Source: Phorcus lineatus (taxonomy: Eukaryota > Mollusca > Gastropoda > Trochida > Trochidae). Taken from it: a stretch of DNA of 64,000 nt. Below the pieces are notes generated by a model that made no database searches, had not been told where the DNA came from, and saw only the letters and a program-made list of their open reading frames with translations. Shown piece after piece: positions 38,842-53,800 of this stretch (its first letter is position 1; each line of letters opens with the position of its first letter). The position numbers were made by a program, and so were the translations under genes. The stretch is taken from the NCBI GenBank assembly GCA_921293015.1, contig OV121088.1, positions 17,335,645-17,399,644 of the forward strand, in the 5' to 3' direction.

Positions 38842-41800
38842 ATGCATTTTGATGCACTCATGTTGTGTGCATATTGTGGCGACATTTTGTTGCAAAATAG
38901 TGAACAATATTGTGGAAACTGTGTACAGTAAGTATCTTATGATGAATATAAGCGGACGACCCAAACAGTAAAGAGGTTTAGATGGGTTTGTCCATTATAC
39001 TTTAGGGGTGTCAATGTACATGTACATGTCAATAATGATTTGGTTTGTAATGATGTAATAATTATTTAAGGTTTAATGAATAGATTTGTATTCTTATGGG
39101 CATAATGAGTATTTCTAATATTTATAATTATAAGTGTTTCTGTTGTCTTCAGCTTTGCTTAGAAAAATGATTTAATTGTCAGACCCATTATTTTCCTAGG
39201 TACAGTAATGATTATTTGATTAAATTGATTATGGAAATAACCACGAAGGAGTCTCTGCAGGTGGCGACAGATCGTCTGAATAGCTTTAATAGTATTATCG
39301 ATTGCATGATTGATTCCATTATGAAAGTAGGTCACCTTCTGTCAGACTGACATTGTCGCACATTATCAGTGCGTGAATGAAATATCCTCGGCGCAAAGGG
39401 GTCACCGGAGAGAAGAAACGCCCCGTACGTCTTCCGCGAATATACCCGGAACTCGAAAATAATTCAGAATTCCCATATTTCATAACACTGTTTATTAATA
39501 GATTATGGAGAGCAGAACAGCTTTTTGTAATTGAGATTCTTGAAAAATTATTTTGTTTGTTTCATGAAAAGTGAAAGCAAGAAAAGTGTAAGCCCTATTT
39601 CGACATTTTCACTTGTTTCTAAATATAAAGTAACTGTGTTTAAAGTAGGATATCAAACATTTACTCAGTTTGAATTTAGATTTCAGCTTTTCAGGTTATT
39701 TTTCCTGAAACATAGTAAATACACATTAGTCCGAGTATGTTTATCGGGTCAAATATGTCAAACTTCATAAATGGTTCTATTTCAGGGAAAATTAGTGGTT
39801 GTTTCTGAATATGAACATCTCAATACTCATCAGTTATCATTGTGACAATAAACACTATTCATGTTCGAAAACCGGACAATGGCGCGTGCCAATGATTCAA
39901 ACGTAATTATGTAAACTTTATTAAAACAGACGCAACGAGAAATATAGGTTGATGTTGCTTAGTAGGTCATTTAACTAATAATTATGTAAATTGGACGCTG
40001 AATTTCGACTTCTTAACATTTATATGGCCGTTTTAAATTTACAATCGAGAAATAGAATATTTAAGATAGGCGATTTGATCTTATCTCGGATCATTTGATG
40101 TTTTTGCTCCTTAAAAGCCACATAGAAAATTCATGAAAAATACTCTGTGTCACTTTAACCTGTTCTTTGGTAATATTAGAGTATAGATATAACTCTTGTG
40201 CTACTAGGGGCAATTAAATGAGCAAGTTTTGATGTAACTTTCGTTATTTTCAGGATTCAGATTCCAAGGAAAAATGCAGTATTGGAGAAAATTAATCAAT
40301 ACATCCACATCCAGGATCACATATTTCCAATAGGGATTAATGTAGGCTTTCTTTACCCACCATTACCAAACCAACGACGAGATAGAAGAACCTCAAAACA
40401 ACAGAGGGACCTTAAACTCCAAGAACTTCTAAAGTTTGTCACAGCGTTACGGAATTCCACTTCTGGAGCAGTGCTTGTCCATCTGGTTGGCATTCATGAA
40501 GAGGAATCCTATTTTGGGGCATTCGATGAGTTTGCCGATGATGCCCTCAATGATATCATTCATGATGGGTCATTGTTCACAGATGTTTACAAGAAGCAGA
40601 GACTAAATGCACACGACCTCTTCGAAGAGTTCTATGACTTTATTCTTCTGTACGTTGTGGGGGCGTCATATCTCACCACCTACAAATTCAACACAAAAAT
40701 AAGTTTAGATTTTTGCCATAAAGATGCATCTGAAGTTAATGTACGAAAACTGTTCATTGATAGGAGACCATTGTCGGAATCTTTCCATGTTCTTGACGGA
40801 GTGACAGTTGCTACGGATTTGTTGGGGAAGACTGAACACAACTCTCTGCAGTTCAAGAGCAATTTCCTCTCAGATTCAAATGACACTGAAATTGTCAGCT
40901 CTCTTTTTGAAGAACTGAAGCTTGCCAGATACGTAAGTGCATTCTCGAAAAATGAACATGGTGGATCCTTTGTTTTTGGCTTGACAGAGACGAACATATC
41001 CAAACCATTGTATAAAACCAAGGGACATATTCTGCAGCCTTTAAGAAGGTGTCAGTATGAACGTTTGAAACCAATGATAGAGCAGAAAGCTTCCGAGGCT
41101 GTTTTGATATGCAATTACGATGGGCAGACACTGGAACTTCACGACATTGTTGAAGTTAGATTTATTCCACAACAGATTTATCAGCAACCGGCAGTTGACG
41201 ATCTTGGTGTTCTTCAAATCTCAGTTCGTTCTGTTTGTGGAATCGTGTTCTTTAACAGAGAAGGGCCTCAAGCTTACAGATATGATGAAAATACAAAATC
41301 CATTTCCAAGCTTAGTCTTCATGAATGGTTTGATCAATACATTGGGCAGGACATGCAAGTAGACTAAGCGTTAGTCTTCATGAATGGTTTGATCAATACA
41401 TTGGGCAGGACATGCAAGTAGACTAAGCGTTAGTCTTCATGAATGGTTTGATCAATACATTGGGCAGGACATGCAAGTAGACTAAGCGTTAGTCTTCATG
41501 AATGGTTTGATCAATACATTGGGCAGGACATGCAAGTAGACTAAGCGTTAGTCTTCATGAATGGTTTGATCAATACATTGGGCAGGACATGCAAGTAGAC
41601 TAAGCGTTAGTCTTCATGAATGGTTTGATCAATACATTGGGCAGGACATGCAAGTAGACTAAGCGTTAGTCTTCATGAATGGTTTGATCAATACATTGGG
41701 CAGGACATGCAAGTAGACTAAGCGTTAGTCTTCATGAATGGTTTGATCAATACATTGGGCAGGACATGCAAGTAGACTAAGCGATTCCCCAGAAGAACTC

Positions 41801-44800
41801 TACAATAGTTGTAATATTTCATTCTTAATACTGTAAATTCGGTAAGTTCTTTACTTTTTAAGAATATTTTGAGGTTGACATTTTGAGTTTAATTGAGTTC
41901 AGTTAATGAAGTTTTCTTCCTTATTTTTGTGCTAATAATTAAACTGATTCATATATCTAGGGGTACTTTACATCATTCTTTTTTCCATTAAGTACACAAA
42001 TTATTTAACTCTAAAATAATAAGAAGGGAAGATGTATATCCTTGTTATCCAAAATATTGATGATCTGTGAATTTATGTAAGTATATTGATTAAGTTTATT
42101 TTCAGAATCTGACTTTCATGTAAGAAGACTTCTGACCATTCATCATCTGCAATGAACAGATTGGAGGTAAGGTACATTATTTTAAATAAGATATTTTGTT
42201 AGCCTGTTATTAATTGAGACCAGAAAATGATGATTGTTATCATTTTCTGGTTTATGAAGGAAATCTGAAAAACTGTCATATATGTCAATATGTCCCTTAT
42301 TATGTCAAAATGACTTATATGTCACGTTTTTATTCTCTAAATGAAATCTTACCAAATACTTGTATAACTGCTGAGTTACATGTACATATTTTGCCAAATG
42401 CCTCATACTTTTAATTCTATCATCCAAATGGCCATAGAGTTGTGTATCTGGATTCTTTTAGAACTTTCATTAAAGATGATGGCCTGACGTTAAATTGCCT
42501 CTCAAAGTGTTGCTCTTTTTATATTTATGACTTATTCATAACCCATTATCTTTCTAGTAGGACAGGTGCAATAAGAAGTAAAAGTAAACAATAACGAATT
42601 GTTTTCAATTGTCAGGTGAAGATTGACCCGAAGCAAGAACACGTATTCAAGATCGCGTCATGTGACTTGTTCCGTCCTGGATTAAAACAGATTGGAGACA
42701 GTCTAGCAGAAATTGTGAAATACTTCTCTCCATCGGGTAAGAACACATTTGTTAGTGATCCTATTGTTCACGATGTTTTAGGCAAGACCTAGTACCATAA
42801 ACAATCAGAATCGCATAATGAGTTGCAATCTGAGGATGGTTGAATACGCAACTTAGGCGTATTAGAGCATGGTCGACCCTACTCATATTGCTTCCTGACC
42901 ATTGTGGGAGCAGTCTCAGAGAATTCCGATACGGGCTATCTGATTGCAATATGTATCTGTCGTGGTGGAAACGAATAAAACACTTGATGTATTAAAACTA
43001 ATGGAATGAACTTGAGTCAAGTAAGCGAGCAAATATTTTTAAGCTATCGTATGGTCTTCTTTCAAGAAGGAAAAAGAAAGAAGTCAAAACGACAAGATAG
43101 GTTCATTCGAAAACACATTCCAAATCATTTTGAAGGGCTCAACTTTAATTGAAATGAATGATATTCGTACGAAAATCATTCATCATATTATACATAAACA
43201 AAATACTCAATTTACACTCACCGGCAAAAGAAAGAGCCACTCCGTGATTTTCATAACATATTATTTGCCTTTGATACGAACCTAAATGTCATATGTGGTG
43301 ATATAAAATCAAAACATCTTAACTGTTCATGCCCAAAAGACATATATATGACAAATACTGGTTTTCCATGAAAATAAAAAAAACAGCCTTATAAATGCAC
43401 AGAGGTGTAGATATCACGTCCAATATACATGGATACTAGTTATATAACCTAACAAACGCTATCAACTCCTAACTGCCTTCCTGGCTGTTTAAAATAAGTC
43501 TCCAAAATTACGTTTGACTATTTGACGCGCGCCACTGTCCGGTTTTCGATCATAATTGCGACGTTCATATTACGTTCATACCTTCTTATTGTCACTGTAA
43601 AAAGACAATAAGTTTTAAAATGTGTCTTTTTGGTAACAGTTGATACTTCGCGATCAAATGACACCATTGATTAAGTTTGGCATATATGACTCCAACAACT
43701 CACGGAGTGGCTCTTTAAAGCAAGATAGTTTCATCCATGAAAGATAAATACAACTAACACATAGTAACATCATATCTTCAGAAACCAACTGTCATAATTT
43801 ATAGATTTTGAAACATTATTTGGTCATGTTTCTAAAACACACTTTTATAAAACTCTCCTTAACTAGGTGATTTATTAGAGAATTATGACATGTTGTTGTG
43901 TTTTAGGACGTCTTTAATCTATGATGCGTCAACGCATCTAAGTCCAATGAAGTGTGTTATGTGTATATTTCACTTACTTATTATTCATATTCATTAATTC
44001 TTTTACTTTAATCGAAAACATAACGTTGAAAATACATCTGTTAAACAGCAATATCAGCACCCCCGTCTATTTGAAAGGTTTAAAAAAAATCAGCATCGTT
44101 ATGAGTAAACATGTGTATTCCTACATACAAAAAATAACTTTATATATTATATTTAAAATCAACTTTATCTGGCAGAAGTATTCTTTTTTGGCTCTGAAGA
44201 AATTTCTTTTGCCGCCGATTGAACAAGATTTTTCAAATTAAATGTATTTTTGCTGTTTAATTATATAATCTTGCAGATGCGAAGACAATAAGGATTTTCC
44301 CATCTACCCTAGGCAGCAAAATGAAAGATATTCGCAATTGTCTTGAGAACATAATTGAAAAGAGTGCATTTTTTCAAAACCAGACATCTATTAATAGAAA
44401 GGGTTTTATATACGTGGCAGAATCTCTAGTCCCAGTTCTGTCAATACCAACGCCGTATAAACCATGCATATGTGACATTCTGGTCATCCTTCCACATCAA
44501 CCAGTGACTGTTCTGACAATTGTACAGAATGACATACTAGTATCAGATGATGACCTTAAATACAATGTGTCCATTGCAAGAGGAACGGTTGGTGTTCTTG
44601 GGAAGTTTCTCAACGAATGTGTAAACGTGATATGTGGTGTAATACGCAGCGAATCACTGAACTCAAACGAATTTGACAATCATATTGATGTATTCAGAAA
44701 ACGAGCTCAGTTGTTCGTTACACCTCGGTCTTTGTCAATGTGTCCAAACAAATTCGAGAAGGTCGTGTTAGGGTTCTGGGCGGCGTCAGCTTTGACAACA

Positions 44801-47800
44801 TCTGTGGTGAGGACAGGGGAGAAGGGGAAGTTTCTCAGGTTCCTTACCAAAGACCAGTGCCAGATTCTTCTGGAGAATCTGGACAAGGCTCAAGTGCTCG
44901 TTGGATGTGTTCCACAATCAGGGGCGACAACTCTGATGATTGCGGTTGCCAAACGACTTTCACTACTGGAGGACACTGCTATTGTCTGTGAACCACAAGA
45001 ATATGATTCAATACGGTAAACCTAAGAGTCGCGTATGGTTACTGATGTAGACTCTTGATAATTTGAGTACATGTACCAATAATAACTTGTATAAAAGAAA
45101 AATATTAATTCATACTAACTAGTAGAGGAAAAACATTTACACTTGTAATCATTATGGAAAGATATCGTGGTACAGTTACCAGTTACCAGTTGGGATTTAA
45201 TATGGAATATCAAATATGGCAAAACAATGAAATACTAATTGAATCATGGGTTTTCTGCGAAAGTTCTTTTCTTTGTTCTTCACAAATTCATATTTTCTTT
45301 ATTACTGTTCTGTAATCTTTGACGTTCCGGTTTGAATGACAGAAAAAAGGGAATGATTACATTTTGCTAGTCATTATGTGACACGTAAGTTCCAGGAGAC
45401 CTATCATTGAGGAAGGTTCATATGGCGAGTACAAGTGAAAGTCCAATAATGATATGATATCAAATATATGATTCATGTTTTGTTTAAGAATAAGTTAATT
45501 TCTATAATAATATTACTATTTCAGAGATTTATTTCCGTCCACATTTTCCTGGCAAGAGGAACCAAGTACCTGCAGTTATAGAAACCTTGTCTGTGATAGG
45601 ACTGATGTTCGTCATCAAACAGGCAAATGTTGGACATTTTCAAAGAGTTAGTTATATTGATGGCATAATTATTGGTAATAAAATGAATGTTCTGCAAATA
45701 TTGGTTATTAACAATCAATTGGTTATAATCAAATATCATCCCTGGCAAGTCATGCTCTTATCTCAATAAAAAGGCAAAGTTTGTTGCGCAGCAGATTTGA
45801 AATGACCAGTTTTGTTCGCGCATAGGAAAACATGTCATTCCATGTCCGATGCGTTGTGCTAGGCTTGATTTATGCTCAATACCACAAAGAATTTTTTTAA
45901 CTTATCACATTTGTTTGTGCTTATAGTTATCTAATAGTTTTCAAAGTTTTTTTCACTCTGCACACGTTTTGAGTGTATCTTTATATTGCAACATTTATTT
46001 GGTATATTTCTTATGATTACATCATTTTTAGAGTACTTATACAATATTTTAAATGTACGTATGTTTTCATTACACTGTCCTTTGCATATCGTTTTACTGC
46101 GTACAGATATTACCCTCTAATCTTTTCTGTGTATATCCTTCTATTTCACCAATAAATTCCTTGTACATGTTATAGTTCATCAAGACGAGGAAGATGCCAA
46201 CATTTCGTCTTTGACTGTTCCTCACGTTCCAGACACGGTAAGCATTTGATAGAAACTGGCCATACTCTGTCTTGATTGCATCAATTTGTATTGACAACGA
46301 CATTCCTTATTTCCCAATACAATACTTGATGATTGAGTTTGATATTACTTACTTACTTACATAGATCATACCTTTCTATGTTATTTCAGAAATCACATGA
46401 TCAGCCGACATCTATACACACTGACCTATTTCAGAAATTCAGGGCAATTACAGGTAAGGTTTAAAACAGGTAAGGCTCCGATATTCACAATACGACCCCT
46501 GGAATGTTTATTTACAATATCAGTCTACTGTAATGGTCAAGTTTCATCAAACAAACTCCAGTGTTATTGAGAATAAGTCAACATTTTCAATGACTTCATC
46601 GTTTGTAGTGAATTTAAATAATACAAAATTATGTAAGGATACGCACTGTCGGTCATTATAATCAAGTTTGAACAATTTTATTTAAATATTTAAACATTAT
46701 TTCCAGGGGACTCTTCACTGAAAAGAGAACACACGACGAGTTCCAGCGAGATATACAATAAAGTAGGTTATATGTTCATGAAATAATTTATTATTGTTTA
46801 TGTATATTTAAAGATGCACCAAAATCCACCAAGCGGTAGTTTTTAAGTTTTAATACAGACCGTCCAGTTAATGATTTTTTTTACTGTAATGTATTTCCTA
46901 AAATCAATTTTATTTAGCTAGATGCAACAGATTGTGATTATTACCCTAGCGAGTGTGTCAAATGAGTAAATAAATTAGAAAACGAGGGAGAATTCTTGAA
47001 TTGTTTGGAGGGCTTTATTTATATACGAATTTGTTGAATTTTGTAACGGAAAGGTACTCTTAAAATGGAAAGTTTAAAGTTTCTTTAATATGCTTCATTA
47101 TCATACAATTCTCTACAGTATGGACAAAGAAAGTTTGAGTACTTGAAACTGTCAATGATGTCTTAGAAGATAGCATAACTGATGCTTCAGGTGCAATATA
47201 TGTGACACGTGCAATATATTACTTTTACTTGTTACTTTATTAGTGGGTAATATGAAATTTAATTTTTGGATTATACTTGAGATATTTTACATTTCATAAG
47301 TGAGCTTATAAATTATACAAGATCATATCGATGACACCTATGAAATATGAAAAAAAAGATAATTGATGTATAAAATAGATGTAACTGTTGTATCTGATGA
47401 TTTCTTGAAGGCTTCTGCGACAAAACAACCTCAAAACCTCGATGAAGAAATAAAATTGATAAACGTGAGTAATCAAATCCTCTAAAGTTTTTACCCTATA
47501 TCAGTTTTACACGATAACTGCTGATAAACAGTTTACTTAGTTTTTATTGTAGTGTCAGTGATAGGATAACGTTTTCGAGGAATATTACGAAGAATAGGTT
47601 ATTATCTTTCAGTTAAGGCATGTCATACGCATATAGCAGGATGAAATGTATCATGTGTGAGTTATACTTCCTGTGATACAATATTTATAACTCTAAATTT
47701 CCCAAATCACTTCCTTCTTTTACAAACGTATTAATTCTAACAAAAGAGACAGGCACTTACTTGATCAGTTCCTTGAACAATATGCATGACTTAAAATGTC

Positions 47801-50800
47801 TATCCCCTTATGCTTTGACACCTAATATAATGTGTCTACTTCCGTATTGCACTACTGTTTGAATAACGTCACTGAACAATAGGCCATAGCCTATAACAAA
47901 AAAAGATTCAAAGCGTCATCCTAGGTGAAAAGTTGCTTCCCAGAATGTTTTTTTATTTTCGTTAAAATAATTTTTTTATGATTCAAATCGCTAATTTTGA
48001 ATAAAGAACGACTTTTTAATGTTCATATAGCTAAACTCTAGTTATTGTAATATACTTACTAGTTTAGACTCTTTCATTTCTTGAATAGAAGAGTCGTGTA
48101 TAATATTGTAAGACCGATGTCACAGCCGATTTTGAATGTAGATATGTGTTCACATTGTCTTTACAGGAAATACGTAAAAACAAGAAACATATAGCACAGT
48201 TACAAGCAAAGGCAGACTATTTGGAAGAAGGTATGACTTTCCTCTAGAATACGTTGAAAACAATTCTGCTTGACAACTTCTTTATTCTGATAATGCAACG
48301 ATTCTCTTAGTTCCTTGTGTTGTTGCCATCTGATATATTTTGCTGCCTATAAAATGCAAATGATTGAAATCATCTAACAAATATAATGATATGATGATTA
48401 TAATTATCAAAGTTGTATTTTTCATTTCATTTTTACCACTTTCAGAACAAGCAAAGAGGAACCAAACTGAAGAGACACACCAGGATACGGTAAGTTTTGA
48501 AAAGAAAAAGTAGGTAGTAGCATTATAAGTAGTTACACCAATAAAAGTTGTAGAAGCAGCGATTTGTTTGGTGATAAGTGTTTTAATGGTAACAGCAATA
48601 ATGGTTAGGTTCGGTGTTGGAGGTTTCAGCTGCGATGGTAGAGGTACAATGTTCAAATGGTCGAGGTAGAGGTAATGTTCAAATGCTCGAGGTAAATGTT
48701 CAAATAGTAGAGGTACAATGTTCAAATGGTAGAGGTACAATTTTCAAATGGTAGATGTACATGTACAGTGTTCAAATGGTAGAGGTACAATGTTCAAATG
48801 GTAGAGGTACAATGTTCAAATGGTAGATGTACAATGTTCAAATGGTAGATGTACAGTGTTCAAATGGTAGAGGTACAATGTTCAAATGGTAGAGGTACGA
48901 TGTTAAAATAGTAGATGTACAATGTTCAAATGGTAGAGGTACAATGTTCAAATGGTAGAGGTACAATGTTCAAATGGTAGAGGTACAATGTTCAAATGGC
49001 AGAGGTACAATGTTCAAATGGTAGAGGTACAATGTTCTACAATGTTCAAATGGTAGAGGTACAATGTTCAAATGGTAGAGGTACAATGTTCAAATGGTAG
49101 AGGTACAATTTTCAAATGGTAGAGGTACAATGTTCAAATGGTAGAGGTACAATGTTCAATAGTAGAGGTACAATGTTCAAATGGTAGAGGTACAGTGTTC
49201 AAATGGTAGATGTACGATGTTCAAGTAGTAGAGGTACAATGTTCAAATGGTGGTGTTACAGTGTTCAAATGGTAGATGTACGATGTTCAAGTAGTAGAGG
49301 TACAATGTTCAAATGGTAGAGGTACAATGTTCAAATGGTAGATGTACGATGTTCAAGTAGTAGAGGTACAATGTTCAAATGGTAGAGGTACAATGTTCAA
49401 ATGGTAGATGTACGATGTTCAAGTAGTAGAGGTACAATGTTCAAATGGTAGAGGTACAATGTTCAAATGGTAGAGGTACAATGTTCAATAGTAGAGGTAC
49501 AATGTTCAAATGGTAGAGGTACAATGTTCAAATGGTAGAAGTACAGTGTTCAAATGGTAGAGGTACATTGTTCAAATGGTAGAGGTACAATGTTTAAAAA
49601 GTAGAGGTACAATGTTCAAAGTGTAGAGGTACAGTGTTTAAATAGTAGAGGTACAATGTTCAAATGGTAGAGGTACAATGTTCAAATGGTAGAGGTACAG
49701 TGTTCAAATGGTAGAGGTACAATGTTCAAATGGTAGAGGTACAATGTTCAAATGGTAGAGGTACAATGTTCTACAATGTTCAAATGGTGGAGGTACAATG
49801 TTCTACAATGTTCAAATGGTAGAGGTACAATGTTCAAATGGTAGAGGTACAATGTTCAAATGGTAGATGTACGATGTTCAAGTAGTAGAGGTACAATGTT
49901 CAAATGGTACAGGTACAATGTTCTACAATGTTCAAATGGTAGAGGTACAATGTTCAAATGGTAGAGGTACAATGTTCAAATGGTAGATGTACGATGTTCA
50001 AGTAGTAGAGGTACAATGTTCAAATGGTAGAGGTACAATGTTCAAATGGTAGAGGTACAATGTTCAAATGGTAGAGGTACGATGTTCAAATGGTAGAGGT
50101 ACAATGTTCAAATGGTAGATGTACGATGTTCAAGTAGTAGAGGTACAATGTTCAAATGGTAGAGGTACAATGTTCAAATGGTAGAGGTACAATGTTTAAA
50201 TGGTAGAGGTACAATGTTCAAATGGTAGATGTACGATGTTCAAGTAGTAGAGGTACAATGTTCAAATGGTAGAGGTACAATGTTCAAATGGTAGAGGTAC
50301 AATGTTCAAATGGTAGAGGTACAATGTTCAAATGGTAGAGGTACAATGTTCAAATGGTAGATGTACGATGTTCAAGTAGTAGAGGTACGATGTTCAAATG
50401 GTTGAGGTACAATGTTCAAATGGTAGAGGTACAATGTTCAAATGGTAGATGTACAATGTTCAAATGGTAGAGGTACAATGTTCAAATGGTAGAGGTACAA
50501 TGGGGGTTGGGGGTGGTTGTAGTGGTAGGTTGAGTGGCAAGTGTTGGTAATGTCATGGATTGACGTGTTAGTAGTGGTTGTGGTAGTGGTTGTGATGGTA
50601 GTGTTTTGAAGGTGGAGGTAGTGATGGAGTTGTAGTGATAATGGTAGTAGTGGTGGTAGAATGTTAGTTTAAGTAGTAGTCGTGGTGGTGGTTGTAAGTA
50701 GTGGTAGTCATGGTAGTAGTGGTAGTAGTAGTAGTAGTAGCAGCAGCAGCAGTAGTAGTTGTAGTAGTAGTAGTAGAAGTAGTAGTAGTAAGAGCAATAA

Positions 50801-53800
50801 CTTTGACATTAGCTATTGATTAACAATAAGTTAAGAATTATCAATAGTAGCAGAAATAGCTGTTACAGTGACAGAATAATTGTAAGTATTATTTTAGCAG
50901 TAACAACACGTAGAGGGCAGTACCATCAAAAGCCATGTAAGACCAAGTACTAAAACAGCTGCAGTATTAGATTCGAAGAAATAATATTTTTATTTCTTTT
51001 TGAGTAGCAAAAGTCGACAGATTTGAACAAGCTGCAACATTCTTTACGCATTTTACGAACGTTTTGTCAGTATGAAAAATGGACAGTGATTAAAAGAGTA
51101 TGTCTGATCAAATGTATATGATGACTTTTGTAGGAGCAAGAATATTCTTCAAGAAAACGGAAGCTTGATGAAGAACCAAAACTAGAATCTGAAAAGAAAA
51201 GAGTTAAAAGTGAGCAATTTACTTACTTCTCGTGTTCTACCACATTGTTTTGAAAAAGTAATATTTACGGATGTTTATATTTATGATATACTTTTATGTT
51301 ATGGAATAAGTGAAAGAATTCATTAATCAGTAAAGCTTTTCAAATGCGGAATTTGATTTCCAGTGTAAAATGAAAGTTTTGAATTGAAAAATTCAAATAT
51401 TATCAAATTTTTTTCAAATTTGGATCATAATGATTTTCCAAATTCGTTTTGAAATAATTCATTTTTATCTTATTGTCACATATTTGTTACCTACCATTCT
51501 AAGATGATTTTTATGCAAAAACATTACCAGTTTGTTTTCTATTTATTTCAATAAATTTGTAATAAGAAAAAAGAACCTATAGTGTTGCGTATCATACCTC
51601 ACCTCGACATAAGACATTATATGTTCAGACGTTATCGGGAGGTTTTTAAAGGATGGGAACATTGCACGGCGGTCAATGAAGTTTCAATATGAAAAGATGC
51701 CCCAAAGGGAAATGAATCGTCTGATGATTGATGTAAGTTTGAAAGGAAAGCTCCTATTTTTCTATAAAAAATTCAAACTAATTATCTTGTTTCCACTTAT
51801 AAAGGAAATGTTATCGTGTTGACGTGAAAATCAACGTTCCTCCACTTAAATGTAATTAACTACGATATCACTAAATATATACGTCCTACACAAACATTTA
51901 AGTTCACATCTCAAAATCAGATTTATGTCTCAAAATAAAATATCACAACAAAAAATTACAATAAAAATATACTAAAATCACAAATTTTATTTATAACCAA
52001 AAATTTACATTTTTATGACCAAATACCTTCCATAATAAAATGGGTTAGAGTAACTATATCCATTTTTTCTTACAGATTCAAAATGAAATTCAGACACTTA
52101 TCTCTGAACTGGAAAGAAAAAATGAAAATCTTGAAAAAGGTCTGTTAAAGAAAATTAGATGATAACGATGTTTTTGTCCGCTTGAGTGCTTTTAACATCA
52201 GTAAAATTTAGTTGCAGTGTCAGCACCCTGATGTTCAGGGATTGTGGTAAAACCTACACGCATGTGCTTGAAGTTGTGTACTATTACAAACAGTTTACAG
52301 ATAATAATTAGTTTTAGTCATGTGCCCTAAACATACTGCATAGAGTAAAACTTAGTATATGAAATATTTGAATAACTTACTGTTCCTTCATTCATAGGCT
52401 CTTTCATATGTATGCAGTCAATCTAGACTTGCTGAAGGAGGTCCTAGACTGTATTAAAAACTTCTATTGAATACACAGTCATTAAGCAGGAGTACATTCT
52501 GCATGTCGAAAGTCAATACTCGTCACTTTTAAAAAGGCTGCCTTACTGATCCACGATTACCTTGTGCATAAATTTCATTTTTTTTACATTTCACAAAGGT
52601 TATCCTACGTAGGAATCTAATCAAATGTAGCTGTGATATCGTACGTTCCGATGTCCGTTTACAGCTAGTTCTAACTAGATTGCCTTATGTAATAAAATCT
52701 CTGTCTATGTAGATCCACTTTAATCAAGTTTAGGTTAAACTGGGTTATGGGCTTGAGGGCTATAGGTACCATTGTTTAAATTCAGTATAACACTCTAGGT
52801 AATTGTAGCACGCAAGATTTGCATCAATATTGCAACTGTTAGTGGAGGGATATGTAAATAAGTAACTGTGGTATTTGCTAAGCCAAGAAATAGACTATTC
52901 AAACCTTCAGACAGTACTAGTATAAACTTTAATGCAGATTTCCAACGTAGCGTGGAATACCGTTTTAACATTTGCATTGGGAATGCTCCTTTGTACGTTT
53001 TTATTAATTTCATATAAACTACGATTAATCCAAATAAATAGAATATTTCTATATATCATTTTTACATAGATTTTAACGATTATTTACAGATGTCGGAAAT
53101 CATGTGTATGTTGTTGGAGAAATCGATTCTTCTAAGGCCATGCTGTTGTCATGTAAGTAATATTAATTCAAATGATATATATCTATACATGTATAATAAG
53201 TTTGCAATTGAAGGTTCTCCATCGTAAATATGCAAATGATCCACAAACATCAAATCTTTCTTTATAAGTCATATCAAACTTTATTTAGGTGAAGAAAACA
53301 TTAACTTTATAACCATATACATCATTTCCGAAACTAGGACATTCTTAACCCGTTGAACCTTAAATGTTTGATCACAAAAGCAAAGATTGTTTTATATACG
53401 TTGATTGTACGTCATTAGGATTATCAAACAATGCGAAGGGTCCTATAAAGTCAGCTTACGCTTAGTAAGATTAAATTGCTTATCTGCTCATATTCAGGAT
53501 ATAAATTCCAAAAAACAAATTGATGTATGGTTGTTTAAGTACTGAAAGAATATACATGAAAAATAAAATCAAGAAAGTTATGACAAAATTTGTCTTTATA
53601 TTAAGAACTTAAATAAAACAATCTTCTTCCAGTTCCCGATCTCCAACTCGATCGCAACCGAGCTAATACGGAAGTGTGTTACGTTACAGACGACGGAGTA
53701 TTAACCAATGAAATCACAGACACAAGAAGCGACCTTAAAGCAAGATTCCGTAGATACAGAGGGACATGCACGTCCTCCTGCTTCCCTCCCCGGAATCTGT

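Noticed and set aside
41120-41362. 80-codon plus-strand ORF overlapping exon 2
   Set aside because: Frame-shifted shadow of the Schlafen exon.
48282-48740. 152-codon minus-strand ORF
   Set aside because: It reads through an intron, the antisense of exon 11 and the edge of the 22-bp array; no domain.
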